Positions 18,388 to 27,484 of a stretch of DNA of 64,000 nt are shown here, piece after piece. Source of the DNA: BOKV01 sp041397525. GTDB taxonomy: Bacteria; Pseudomonadota; Alphaproteobacteria; Rhizobiales; Rhizobiaceae. The stretch is taken from contig JAWKWL010000004.1 in NCBI GenBank assembly GCA_041397525.1, forward strand, positions 372,001 through 436,000, given 5' to 3'. A program made the position numbers and the translations under genes. Position 1 is the stretch's first letter, and every line of letters starts with the position of its first letter. The notes under the pieces were generated by a model. The model was not told where the DNA came from and did no database searches. It saw only the letters and a list, made by a program, of their open reading frames with translations.

Positions 18388-19596
18388 ATGAATACGGCTG
18401 AAAATGCATTCGGAACGCCAGTAACCGGACCGGTAAAGGGTCCGGACAATATAGACGTCGCGGCAGTAATTGCGGCTATCGCCACGATCTCGGCAGTGGG
18501 TGTTGCTATAGGACTGTCTTTTCCATTGCTGTCGATCCTGATGGAGCAGCGCGGCTACTCCTCGACTTTGATCGGCACCAATACCGCGATGGCAGGAATT
18601 GCAGCGATGGCGGCAGTTCCCTTCGTCAATCCCGTAGCGCGGCGGATCGGACTAGTGAATACGCTGGTGCTGTCTGCGATCATTGCTGCACTCAGCCTGG
18701 CCGGGTTCTTTTTCTTTCCCGACATCAGGGCATGGTTTGCATTGCGCATCACGTTTCACGGCGCCATCACCGCCTCCTTCGTCTTGAGTGAATACTGGAT
18801 CAATTCCAGCGTCCCGGCACACAAGCGCGGTTTCATTCTCGGCATTTATGCCACCGTACTGAGTATCGGCTTCGCCGCTGGGCCTGCATTGCTGGCTGCG
18901 ATGGGGAGCAAGGGCTTCCTTCCGTTTGCCGTGGGAATTGCGATCATCCTACTGTCGCTACTGCCTGCCCTTATGGCACGCGGACGCGAACCACAGTCGC
19001 AAGGCCATCCGCAATCCCGCTCGGTCTTGCGATATGTCTTGCTGGTTCCGCTGGCGACTGCGGCGGCATTTGTATTCGGATCAGTGGAACAAGCGGGACT
19101 GGCGCTGTTTCCGGTCTATGGCGCGCGCACCGGCTATGATGAGACACAAGTTTCGCTGCTGCTGATGGTTCTGGCGTTCGGTAATGTTGCCCTGCAAATC
19201 CCGCTTGGCCTTTGGTCGGACCGGATGCATGACAAGCGCTGGTTGCTTTTCGGCTGCGCTGCCGTCGGAGCCATCGGCGTCGGTGCCCTGCCCTGGGTCG
19301 TGCATTTTCCCACCTTGCTGACTGTCGGCATTTTCATTTGGGGCGGGGTAACTGCCGGAATGTATACCGTTGGGCTGGCGCATCTTGGTGGCAGGCTTTC
19401 CGGCCCCGATCTTGCCCAGGCCAATGCCGCCTTCATCCTGTGTTATGCCATTGGCATGGTGGTCGGTCCCTATGCAGCCGGCCAGGTGATGGACATTTAC
19501 AATCCACACGGATTTGCCTGGGCGCTATGCGCCATGTTTGTGTTCTTCCTGATCGTGGTGATTATCAGATCTATTCTGGGCCCGAAGCGGCGATAA
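18388..19596 (+). CDS. MFS transporter
   Basis: A protein of 402 residues with about twelve hydrophobic segments and MFS features. These include NPVARRIGL after the second helix, a central basic loop (about 195-210, ARGREPQSQGHPQSR) and LGLWSDRMHDKRW in the second half. It resembles YcaD-like/sugar-efflux MFS proteins; the substrate is unknown. AGGGA lies 5 bases before the ATG. It sits between the NUDIX gene and rpmG on the same strand. Confidence 0.85.
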   Translation: MNTAENAFGTPVTGPVKGPDNIDVAAVIAAIATISAVGVAIGLSFPLLSILMEQRGYSSTLIGTNTAMAGIAAMAAVPFVNPVARRIGLVNTLVLSAIIAALSLAGFFFFPDIRAWFALRITFHGAITASFVLSEYWINSSVPAHKRGFILGIYATVLSIGFAAGPALLAAMGSKGFLPFAVGIAIILLSLLPALMARGREPQSQGHPQSRSVLRYVLLVPLATAAAFVFGSVEQAGLALFPVYGARTGYDETQVSLLLMVLAFGNVALQIPLGLWSDRMHDKRWLLFGCAAVGAIGVGALPWVVHFPTLLTVGIFIWGGVTAGMYTVGLAHLGGRLSGPDLAQANAAFILCYAIGMVVGPYAAGQVMDIYNPHGFAWALCAMFVFFLIVVIIRSILGPKRR

Positions 19597-19609
19597 TCGG
19601 CACCTGCCC

Positions 19610-19637
19610 TTGACTTTTGCGCGGCCATGAGTAGGTT
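19610..19637 (+). promoter_or_regulatory. Putative rpmG promoter
   Basis: TTGACT (19610-19615) and TAGGTT (19632-19637) are separated by 16 bases, a good fit to a housekeeping promoter. The leader to the rpmG ATG would be about 150 bases. Confidence 0.45.
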
Positions 19638-19791
19638 CCGCCGCAAGTCCGGGTCGCAGGAATGCGGCCCGCTTTGCTTGGCAGGACCTGTTTCATTCGA
19701 AGCAAGAACTCGACCGGCAACAAATTCCGACAATCCGATCCGGGCCAGTCAGTAGCGACGATCCGGACCCTCCAAGACCAGGATGGACGCC

Positions 19792-19959
19792 ATGGCCAAG
19801 GCCACGACAATCAAGATCAAGCTTGAAAGCACCGCAGATACCGGATTCTTCTACACAGCCAAGAAGAACAGCCGCACGATGACCGAAAAGATGGTCAAGC
19901 GCAAATATGATCCGGTTGCCAAGAAGCATGTCGACTTCAAGGAAACCAAGATCAAGTGA
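19792..19959 (+). CDS. rpmG: 50S ribosomal protein L33
   Basis: A basic protein of 55 residues beginning MAKATTIKIKLESTADTGFF and ending FKETKIK, a standard length and sequence for bacterial L33 of the large ribosomal subunit. It has no C-x-x-C zinc pairs, so it is the Zn-independent (C-) form. AGGA lies 8 bases upstream of the chosen ATG; another ATG at 19783 is in frame but less likely. A strong terminator follows. The rpmG-pleD-divK neighbourhood is typical of Hyphomicrobiales. Confidence 0.95.
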   Translation: MAKATTIKIKLESTADTGFFYTAKKNSRTMTEKMVKRKYDPVAKKHVDFKETKIK

Positions 19960-19983
19960 TTCTGGCAACAGGGTGCCGAGACC

Positions 19984-20013
19984 AAAAAAACCGCCTTTCG
20001 GGGCGGTTTTTTA
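19984..20013 (+). terminator. rpmG intrinsic terminator
   Basis: ACCGCC (19990-19995) pairs with GGCGGT (20002-20007), preceded by seven A and followed by a run of T. It lies 25 bases after the rpmG stop. The A-run on the other side could also let it act on minus-strand transcripts. Confidence 0.9.
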
Positions 20014-20364
20014 TTGTCCTGGTTTGCCGGAATTCATCCATGTCAGAAGACGGCAACAATAGGGGTCGGTCGGTCGAAGGCCATGGTACGAGGAGGCCAA
20101 AAATGCCAACAACCGACCGACGCACCCCACGGACCCAGGAGATGCGGCGGACCTGAGCACTCCGTAGGGTATGCAAATTTCAAGAATTGCGACAAAGGAC
20201 ATCCACCGCTGCCCCCGCTTGTCCAAATCCCTACGCCAAATCTGGACCAGAATTCGGTGCAAATCAACCATTTGGTAACCAATGAGCGTGCAGATCTCGC
20301 CCTATGGTTATCCGGTTGGGTTAATGCAAGCACGCAACCATCCCATCCGCGAAGGATGGGTTTT
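20014..20364 (+). ncRNA. Non-coding stretch with structured repeats and its own terminator; possible small RNA
   Basis: No convincing protein gene is present here. The plus strand holds a perfect 10-base inverted repeat, GTCGGTCGGT (20065-20074) and ACCGACCGAC (20112-20121), with a nested GGCC/GGCC pair. The stretch ends in a plus-strand terminator at 20342-20364. Since rpmG already has its own terminator, a separate plus-strand transcript is a reasonable explanation. I could not place a convincing promoter, and I do not recognise a known RNA family. Confidence 0.3.
20342..20364 (+). terminator. Intrinsic terminator with no upstream coding gene
   Basis: CCCATCC (20342-20348) pairs with GGATGGG (20354-20360) across a 5-base loop, followed by TTTT. 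The T-run is on the plus strand only, so it does not fit pleD, which ends on the minus strand at 20417. Confidence 0.65.
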
Positions 20365-20416
20365 CAATATTTCACGGAAATGACAGGTGATTGCCGGAAA
20401 GACTTCCGGCTATTGC

Positions 20417-21793
20417 TCAGGCGGCCTCGACAAAGACCTGGTTACGACCGCCGCGCTTGGCATTGTACAGCGCCACGTCTGCGCGTTTCAGCATCCGCTC
20501 GGGCGAGTCACCGGCTACCTCAATGGTCGACAGCCCGATGCTGACGGTGATGGGCAGTTGCTCCCTGCCTTCCTGAACGATGAACGGGTGTTCGCAGACT
20601 TCCTGGCGAATGCGCTCTGCCACAACCTTTGCCAGCGCCAGATCGGTGTCAGGCATGACCACGACAAATTCCTCACCGCCAAAACGGCAGGCAAGGTCGA
20701 TGCCGCGGACATTCTTGCGAATACGGGTCGCAAACTCGCGGATCACTTCATCACCGACGTCGTGCCCGTATGTGTCGTTCACGCGCTTGAAAAAGTCGAT
20801 ATCGCAAATGATCAGCGACAATGGCTTGTTTCGCCCGACTGCCTTGTCGAACATTCCCGTCAGGTGGCTGTCGAGATAACGCCGGTTGTGCAAGCCCGTC
20901 AGCCCGTCAGTAACGGCCATTTCGATGGTTGCCTGGACCGAGTCACGCAGTTTTTCATTGTAGCGCTTGCGTTTGACCTGGGTGCGGACACGCGCCAGCA
21001 TCTCATTGCGGTCAATCGGACGGCGGATATAGTCGTTTACGCCCAGTTCAAGCGCACGAATGACGCTGCTTTCCTGTTCGCTGTCGGAAATCACCAGGAT
21101 CGGCAGCATCCGTGTACGCTCCAGCGAGCGCAATTGCGAACAAAGGCGGAGCGCGTCGAAATCATACAGCGACATGGAAATGACCGCAGCGTCGAATTCC
21201 TCGTCAGCAGCCCGAAACAGTGCTTCCTGCGGATTGGTCACGACGGTAACCGAATGTTCTGTCGCCAGGAATTTCACGATCCGCTCATAGGACGAGGAGC
21301 GGTCGTCGACAACCAGGACCTTGCCTTTGCGTGACAATGCAGAGACTTCGGAGAGATTGAACATCTGTTCAACGCCAAGGTCGCGACCATTGGTGGCGCG
21401 CAGGCGCAACTCATCGGTCAGCATCTTCAGACGAACCAGGCTCTTGACCCGGGTAATGAGCGCCAGATCGTTGACCGGCTTCGTCAGAAAGTCGTCCGCA
21501 CCGGCCTCAAGACCACGAACCCTGTCGTCTGGCTGGTCGAGTGCAGTTACCATCACGACCGGCAGATGAGTGGTACGCGGATTCTGCTTCAGACGGCGGC
21601 ATACCTCGAACCCGTCCATTTCCGGCATCATCACGTCCAGCAGGACAAGGTCGCACTGACCATTCTCGCACAATTGCAGGGCATCACGGCCATTATAGGC
21701 GGTTAGCACTTCAAAATACTCGGCCATGAGACGTGCTTCGAGCAGCTTTACATTGGCGTGGATGTCATCAACAACGAGAATGCGGGCGGTCAT
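20417..21793 (-). CDS. pleD: Response regulator/diguanylate cyclase PleD
   Basis: A protein of 458 residues with the PleD layout of two receiver domains and a GGDEF domain. The first receiver has the phospho-acceptor D53 in LVLLDVMMPEMDG. The second (about 150-270) is an adaptor-type receiver. The cyclase signature is FGGEEFVVV, with an RGID inhibitory site five residues before it, so c-di-GMP feedback is expected. In Caulobacter PleD makes c-di-GMP at the pole and drives the motile-to-sessile change. AGGA precedes the ATG. It lies 15 bases downstream of divK and is probably cotranscribed with it. Confidence 0.95.
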   Translation of the reverse strand: MTARILVVDDIHANVKLLEARLMAEYFEVLTAYNGRDALQLCENGQCDLVLLDVMMPEMDGFEVCRRLKQNPRTTHLPVVMVTALDQPDDRVRGLEAGADDFLTKPVNDLALITRVKSLVRLKMLTDELRLRATNGRDLGVEQMFNLSEVSALSRKGKVLVVDDRSSSYERIVKFLATEHSVTVVTNPQEALFRAADEEFDAAVISMSLYDFDALRLCSQLRSLERTRMLPILVISDSEQESSVIRALELGVNDYIRRPIDRNEMLARVRTQVKRKRYNEKLRDSVQATIEMAVTDGLTGLHNRRYLDSHLTGMFDKAVGRNKPLSLIICDIDFFKRVNDTYGHDVGDEVIREFATRIRKNVRGIDLACRFGGEEFVVVMPDTDLALAKVVAERIRQEVCEHPFIVQEGREQLPITVSIGLSTIEVAGDSPERMLKRADVALYNAKRGGRNQVFVEAA

Positions 21794-21808
21794 TTTTCTA
21801 TCCTGCGC

Positions 21809-22180
21809 TTACGCATCGCCGATAAAGGAGCGGATGGTTTCGATGAATTTCGCAACTGAAATCGGCTTTGAAATATAGGCTTCGCATCCACCCTGGCGGA
21901 TTCGTTCCTCGTCACCCTTCATGGCAAAAGCGGTAACGGCAATGATTGGAATCGAGTGCAGGCGGTCGTCTTCCTTGATCCATTTGGTCACTTCCAGCCC
22001 GGAAACCTCCGGCAACTGGATGTCCATAAGGATCAGGTTCGGACGGTGTTCGCGCGCAAGATCGAGTGCCTCAAGGCCATTTCGGGTCTTGATCGTGCGG
22101 TAGCCGTTGGCTTCCAGCAAATCATTGAAAAGCTTCATGTTGAGTTCGTTATCCTCAACAATCATGACGCTTTTTGTCAT
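21809..22180 (-). CDS. divK: Single-domain response regulator DivK
   Basis: A lone receiver domain of 123 residues. The phosphorylation site is D53 in LILMDIQLPEVSG, the acidic pocket is in MIVEDNELN, and the conserved Lys is in YISKPIS. DivK carries phosphate between the PleC and DivJ histidine kinases and controls CtrA activity through DivL/CckA. It is the first gene of a divK-pleD pair, the arrangement found in Caulobacter and rhizobia. The 142-base gap to the divergent DUF3572 gene should hold its promoter. Confidence 0.95.
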   Translation of the reverse strand: MTKSVMIVEDNELNMKLFNDLLEANGYRTIKTRNGLEALDLAREHRPNLILMDIQLPEVSGLEVTKWIKEDDRLHSIPIIAVTAFAMKGDEERIRQGGCEAYISKPISVAKFIETIRSFIGDA

Positions 22181-22322
22181 CGGTCACCCCGGAGCCCGCA
22201 CTTTGCGGTGCGGCTGGTAATTTTGAATATGTTTGTCCCCATATCATTTCTAGGCAAATAGTGTTGACGAAACGCAAACACAGGGGACATTCTCGGAATT
22301 TCCCGTTTCACAGGCTCAAACG

Positions 22323-22613
22323 ATGGCCATGAAGAACAAGATGGACCGCGACCAGGCGGAACTCCTGGCCATTTCCGGCCTGCAATTCATTGCGGGTGAC
22401 CGGGAACAACTGGCACGGTTTCTGGCACTTTCAGGCGTGGCACCATCTGACCTGCGCGATTCGGCCAGTTCGCCGGATTTCCTTTCTGGCGTTCTCGATT
22501 TCTTTCTTGGAAACGAACCGACGCTGCTCGCATTCTCGGCTTCTGCGGGATGTGACCCGGCTGATGTAATTTTGGCCCGCAATCTGCTTTCTCGTAGCCA
22601 GCATGGTGAATGA
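22323..22613 (+). CDS. DUF3572 family protein
   Basis: A small protein of 96 residues, largely helical (RDQAELLAISGLQFIAGDRE, LARFLALSGVAPSDLR), with no signal peptide. It matches the alphaproteobacterial DUF3572 family, whose function is unknown. It overlaps the dinB start by 11 bases, so the two are probably coexpressed. A second ATG two codons in is an alternative start. Confidence 0.75.
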   Translation: MAMKNKMDRDQAELLAISGLQFIAGDREQLARFLALSGVAPSDLRDSASSPDFLSGVLDFFLGNEPTLLAFSASAGCDPADVILARNLLSRSQHGE

Positions 22614-23931
22614 GGCCCCGCATACCGGCCAAGCCTCAGCTGCCTTCTGCCGCGACTGCATTACGCCGTTACCTACCAATGAACGTCGCTGCCCTCATTG
22701 CGGCAGCCCGCGCATCCTTCGCCATCGCGAACTCAAGTCGCTGGAGATCGCCCATATCGACTGCGATGCCTTCTATGCTTCGGTCGAGAAGCGCGACAAT
22801 CCCGATCTGATGGACAAGCCCGTAATCATTGGAGGCGGGCGCCGCGGCGTAGTATCCACAGCCTGCTACATAGCGCGCATTCGAGGCGTGCGCTCGGCGA
22901 TGCCGATGTTCAAGGCACTGGAGGCCTGTCCCGACGCCGTGGTGGTGCGGCCCGACATGGAGAAATATTCGCGCGTCGGCAGGCAGATCCGCGAAATGAT
23001 GCGGGAACTGACGCCGCTGGTTGAACCTGTCTCCATCGACGAAGCCTTTCTCGATCTCACCGGTACTGCGCGATTGCACAAGGCGTCGCCTGCCGAGGTA
23101 TTGCTTCGATTTGCCAGACGCGTTGAAAGGGAACTGAACTTGTCAGTTTCAGTAGGTTTGTCCTACTGCAAATTCCTGGCCAAGGTTGCATCCGACTTCG
23201 AAAAACCCCGCGGGTTTTCAGTTATCGGCCGCGACGAAGCCGTCAGTTTCCTGGCAAGCCAGCCAGTGTCGCTGATCTGGGGCGTCGGCAAGGCTACGCA
23301 GGCCATGCTGGCGCGTGACGGAATCACCGGCATTGCGGAGCTTCAGCGGATGGAGGAAAGCGTATTGGCTCGGCGATATGGCTCAATCGGACTGCGGCTG
23401 GCACGTTTGTCCCGCGGATTCGATGAACGCCGGGTGGAACCAGGCAGCGAAGCCAAAAGCGTGAGTGCAGAGACAACTTTCAACACCGATATTGCCGATA
23501 TCCGCGAATTGTCGCCGGTCTTGCGCAAGCTGAGCGAAAAGGTCTCGGCGCGGCTGAAGGACAAGCATATTGCGGGGCAGACGGTGGTGCTGAAAATGAA
23601 GACCTCCGATTTCAAGGCCCGAACCCGGAACCGTGCGCTGTCTGATCCGACCCAGTTGGCGGACCGGATTTTCCGCGTCGGACTTGAAATGATGGAACGT
23701 GAAGTCGATGGCAGCCGGTTCCGGTTGATCGGCATCGGAGTGTCAGGGCTTTGTGCCGATGACACTGCCGACCCGGAGGACCTGGTTGATCAGGCTGCCA
23801 GCCAGCGGGCGAAGGCCGAGCGAGCTATGGACAAGGTGCGAAACCGCTTCGGCCGCGACGCGGTTGAACTGGGATTGACGTTTGGTTCGGGCAATCGCAA
23901 GCCGTCAAACGACGAGAAAACGCCCAGGTAA
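22603..23931 (+). CDS. dinB: DNA polymerase IV with N-terminal zinc-ribbon-like segment
   Basis: A Y-family translesion polymerase of 442 residues. The first 40 residues carry four cysteines, CRDC and CPHCG, resembling a zinc ribbon; E. coli DinB lacks this segment. The catalytic core follows: IAHIDCDAFYASVEKRD (metal Asp), STACYIARIRGVRSAMPM, and VSIDEAFLDLTG with the second catalytic Asp-Glu. A little-finger domain covers about 300-400. The product copies damaged DNA with low fidelity. It starts inside the DUF3572 gene. Confidence 0.93.
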   Translation: MVNEAPHTGQASAAFCRDCITPLPTNERRCPHCGSPRILRHRELKSLEIAHIDCDAFYASVEKRDNPDLMDKPVIIGGGRRGVVSTACYIARIRGVRSAMPMFKALEACPDAVVVRPDMEKYSRVGRQIREMMRELTPLVEPVSIDEAFLDLTGTARLHKASPAEVLLRFARRVERELNLSVSVGLSYCKFLAKVASDFEKPRGFSVIGRDEAVSFLASQPVSLIWGVGKATQAMLARDGITGIAELQRMEESVLARRYGSIGLRLARLSRGFDERRVEPGSEAKSVSAETTFNTDIADIRELSPVLRKLSEKVSARLKDKHIAGQTVVLKMKTSDFKARTRNRALSDPTQLADRIFRVGLEMMEREVDGSRFRLIGIGVSGLCADDTADPEDLVDQAASQRAKAERAMDKVRNRFGRDAVELGLTFGSGNRKPSNDEKTPR

Positions 23932-23958
23932 GCTATGCTATATTGGCAAGACCCCGGC

Positions 23959-25493
23959 TCAATTGGTCAGGCGCAGTTTCAACACCTTGTTGGTGATGGC
24001 ATCGAATGCCGTGTCAACCGAATCCTTGTCCGTGACATAGAAGTGGTTTTCCGGTGCGGATGCGCAGGAATGCAGAAGGTCATAAATCATGGTACCAGGA
24101 GCTGTTTGCTCGCTAACACCGATCGTGAATATCTCGACTCCGGCTCCATTGACCTGTTTCTTTGCTTCCGTGCAGGCATCCAATGATAGTTTCTGCAAGG
24201 TGTTTGGAAGACCGGAGACCGATCCCGGGTGATCCGAGAACGGATCACTGTCCAGGATGTGGCCGTAGGGCGTCCAGTTGTCGACGGGTCCCTGCCCGCT
24301 CAGCTTCTTGCCACCCATTCCGAAGTTTGAGGGATCGAACTCGTAAGAGGCTACACTGTTGGTAGCAGTGTTGCAGGACTGGTCCTGATATTCGATTTCG
24401 GTGGTCTGCGCGCCATCGGTGATGACGATCATGTATTTATAGTTGTTCTTGTTCCATGCATTTCCCTCCTTGAAGGGCCATGCAGGAGAAAGCACCCGAA
24501 GCCCCCAGGTCACGCCGGGCGCAATGATGGTGCCGTCATTGCCGTGCGATTCGAGTGCATTCAGCGTATTGCGGACATCGTTGAACTTGTCGGTAAGTGG
24601 CTCAATGGGAAAGCGGACGCAGTTCCGGTTCGGGCCGTCAAATTGGGCATTTTTTGATGACAGATTGCTTGCCTCTTCGAGGTTTGCGTAACCGGTGTTC
24701 GTCCCGTTGCTGCGATTCTTGCAGGTGTTGCCAGTCGCGGTTGTTCCGTCCGGCGCCGGCGGCCAGATATAGGCCTGCAATTTGGACTTCGGATCGTCGG
24801 CGATGTGAAACGGAGGCTTGCGCTCCTGGACGCATCCCAACCATTTGGTGCCGGCAAACAGCGGATCATTGGTGTCGGTGGCCATGGAACTGTTGGCAGT
24901 GCCGATATTCACGTTCATCGTGAAGGGCACCACGGCAATCTTCGACTTGCCGTTGGCCTTTTTCTCAAGATTGTCGACAAGCTTGAGCGAGGCTTGGCGC
25001 AAGGCGTCAATTCGCGATGTTCCACCGGGTAACGAAGCCAGCATGGAGCCTGAAATGTCGAGAACGAGCGCGACTTCCAGTTCGCTCATGTCGACGTTGG
25101 CGCTGGACTCGACTGCGATGTCGACAATCTTGTAGCCGGCAATCTGCATCAGCGACATGTTCAACTTGGTCTTCACCTTGACCGTGACCTTGTCACTATC
25201 AAAATCTATGGAGAACTTGTCGATTTTCGCACCGTTGTAATTGGCGTCGAACATGTCGCAATCGGTGTTCGCTCACCCTTGGATTTGTCGCGTTCAATGG
25301 CTGCGGTCAGGGTAGCGGTATCGGCTGCATCCTGCATCCGGCTGTGAGTGTCAGAGATACGAGAATAATCAACGGCTGCGCCGGCGCATAGTACGATAGG
25401 GGTCAGAACCAGCGCAAATGTGATTGCGAAGTTGCCGTTGCGCGATTGCCTGAAGGCGGAAAGCAAACGGACGAACCAATGACATTTAGGCAT
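23959..25493 (-). pseudogene. TadG-like (Tad pilus-type) von Willebrand A protein, frameshifted
   Basis: Two frames together encode one protein. The first (25493 down to about 25260) starts MPKCHWFVRLLSAFRQSRNG, has the hydrophobic segment FAITFALVLTPIVLCAGAAV and the Tad-type QDAADTATLTAA. The second, in another frame from about 25272 on, begins NTDCDMFDANYNGAKI and contains a vWA domain with the MIDAS motif LDISGSM. The second frame has a stop at 25273-25275, so the join must lie at about 25250-25276. Homologues are single proteins with an N-terminal membrane anchor. The break is a mutation or a sequence error. No other tad genes are nearby, so this is probably an orphan surface vWA protein. 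Confidence 0.75.
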
Positions 25494-25609
25494 ATTTCAG
25501 ACCACGCAGCTATTTTCTCTCACGAAATGATCTAGCCGATGCGGACTAATGAAGGTTTAAAGAATGCCTCAATTTGTCAATGTTTTCAAATTCTCCAACG
25601 CTGCAAGGC

Positions 25610-26455
25610 CTATTGCTGCTTGACGCATGGCGTGCGAGGCAGGATTTCCAGGGCCGAGATTTCACCAATCAGCGAATAATCGGGATATCGCATTACCAGC
25701 CGACGTGAAATGCCGTCGGGGTAGAGCAGAAAGCTTGCCTCATAAACCGGCAAAGATTCCGAAGCATTGCTCTGCCCCAGATTGAAATAGGAGATTGTGA
25801 CAGGCCAAGCTTCGACGCCTGAAAACGGCTTGACGGCGTCAGCGTCCTCGCCCTCGAACGGCTTTTCGACCATGCGCGCGGCGCCAATCACGGTCGAACT
25901 TGCGACCACTTCATCGGCCAGGTCCGATCCGTCGAAAATGTCACGCTTGAGGAAGGTTTCGCCCTTGCGGCCAGCTTCGATGATATCGATCAGATGCGTT
26001 GACAAAAAGATTGCCGATGGCAGTTCGACGCGGCGTTGTTCGGGCTCGGAGAGATCGACCTTGACGCCCTCGCCTGTCCGTATTGCAGTTCCCTTGACCA
26101 CGGATTCGGGACGCTCATCGACGAAAGACTTGGTCAGGAAGGTGAATTCCTTGCCGTCCGGGCTTTCGAAAGTCGAGGTCTGCTGGTCGGTCTTGTAACC
26201 CTCATTTCCGGTGGCAATAGTGGTTACAAACCGGTAGCGAACCGACATTCCGTCGCATTCATTGCCCGTGACTTCATATACAATGCGACCGACCACGGAT
26301 TGGATGCCGGAGCGTTCGCTGGCTTCGTCCAGCTTCAGATCATAGACAGCGCGATGAGGGGCGAGGATTTCAAATCCGGTCGCCATCGCAGGTGTCGCCT
26401 GGAATATCGAAGCGAGACCGGAAACGGCGATGAAGGCAAGAATGGTGCGGTTCAT
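25610..26455 (-). CDS. eipB: Cell envelope integrity protein EipB (DUF1849)
   Basis: A protein of 281 residues with a signal peptide (residues 1 to about 26, ending TPAMA) and then a DUF1849 domain. In Brucella, EipB is a periplasmic spiral-shaped beta-protein needed for envelope integrity, with one disulfide between an early and a C-terminal cysteine. Here C67 (GNECDGM) and C277 (RTPCVKQQ) are at matching places. ATG at 26455 is chosen over an upstream GTG at 26476 because it gives a normal signal peptide and the family length. It is divergent from the glycerophosphodiesterase gene. Confidence 0.88.
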   Translation of the reverse strand: MNRTILAFIAVSGLASIFQATPAMATGFEILAPHRAVYDLKLDEASERSGIQSVVGRIVYEVTGNECDGMSVRYRFVTTIATGNEGYKTDQQTSTFESPDGKEFTFLTKSFVDERPESVVKGTAIRTGEGVKVDLSEPEQRRVELPSAIFLSTHLIDIIEAGRKGETFLKRDIFDGSDLADEVVASSTVIGAARMVEKPFEGEDADAVKPFSGVEAWPVTISYFNLGQSNASESLPVYEASFLLYPDGISRRLVMRYPDYSLIGEISALEILPRTPCVKQQ

Positions 26456-26647
26456 AGGGGCTTTCTGCGGCGGCACGCCGTCGGACGGTGTTGCAGATGC
26501 AAGTCGTTAGAGTGACGATGTGGCAAAAGAACGGCTTGCGCAAGTGGCATGACAAGAGGGATATCCGGCAAGGTCAAACCAACTATTACCGAGACCGGAT
26601 AAACCCGATTGCTTAAACAAATTCAACAGACCCGCAGCGAGGACAGC

Positions 26648-27385
26648 ATGGCATTGGCAGTGAATGGCAATTTTCAGGGACGCGCAGGATGGATAGCCTC
26701 CACACCGATCGCCCATCGCGGGCTGCATGACAAGGCGCTGGGCATTTTCGAAAACACGCTGGGAGCTGCCAGGCGTGCCGTGGAACAGGGTTTTGGCATT
26801 GAGGTCGACCTGCACCCCTCGTCAGACCAGGTGCCGATGGTGTTTCATGATGACACGCTGGACCGGCTGACCAGCGAAAAGGGCAGCGTGCGGGAGCGGA
26901 GTGCACGCGAACTGGGCGGCATACGGGTCGGCGGTTCGGCTGACGGTATCCCGACATTGCAACAACTGCTCGACCTGGTAGGCGGCAAGGTTCCGCTGGT
27001 CCTCGAAATGAAGGGCTTCAAGGGCCACGATGACGGCTTTCTATCCGCAATCGGCAAGGTGCTTGACGGTTACATCGGTCCCGTGGCGCTGATGTCGTTT
27101 GACCACTGGCTGGTGCATGACGCGCATCAAATGCTGCCACATGTCCCGCTGGGACTGACTGCCGAGGGCGATGACAGCCAGTACGATATCCATCGTGAAA
27201 TTGCGAAGCAATGTGCTGTCGATTTCGTTTCCTACGGCATCCGCGATTTGCCATGCATTTTCGTCACGGAGTTCCGTCAAAGCGGTCGGCCGGTCATTAC
27301 CTGGACAATCCGCAATCGTGAAGACATGGCAAAGAGTGCGCGTCATGCTGACCAGATCACGTTCGAGGGCTTTGATCCGCGCTGA
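26648..27385 (+). CDS. Glycerophosphodiester phosphodiesterase
   Basis: A protein of 245 residues of the GDPD family, which hydrolyses glycerophosphodiesters to glycerol 3-phosphate and an alcohol. Motifs are IAHRGLHDK (catalytic His), ENTLGAARRAVEQG, IEVDLHPSSDQVPMVFHDDT with the metal-binding Glu/Asp and second His, and later VLEMKGF. There is no signal peptide, so it is cytoplasmic like UgpQ. GAGGA lies close before the ATG at 26648; a TTG further upstream is less likely. No ugp transport genes are adjacent. Confidence 0.88.
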   Translation: MALAVNGNFQGRAGWIASTPIAHRGLHDKALGIFENTLGAARRAVEQGFGIEVDLHPSSDQVPMVFHDDTLDRLTSEKGSVRERSARELGGIRVGGSADGIPTLQQLLDLVGGKVPLVLEMKGFKGHDDGFLSAIGKVLDGYIGPVALMSFDHWLVHDAHQMLPHVPLGLTAEGDDSQYDIHREIAKQCAVDFVSYGIRDLPCIFVTEFRQSGRPVITWTIRNREDMAKSARHADQITFEGFDPR

Positions 27386-27484
27386 CTCCTGCAAACTGCT
27401 ATCAACAAGAGTTCACCAACCCTTGTCATCGCGGCTGCCGAAACTAAGTTTAATGAAGCCAATGTCTCCTCAGCCAGGTCAGTC

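Noticed and set aside
20393..20411. Hairpin GCCGGAA/TTCCGGC just past the pleD stop as a terminator
   Set aside because: The stem is good but no T-run follows on the minus strand; at most it protects the mRNA end.
20387..21334. Open frame antisense to pleD
   Set aside because: pleD motifs (receiver Asp, GGEEF) lie on the opposite strand; the antisense translation shows none.
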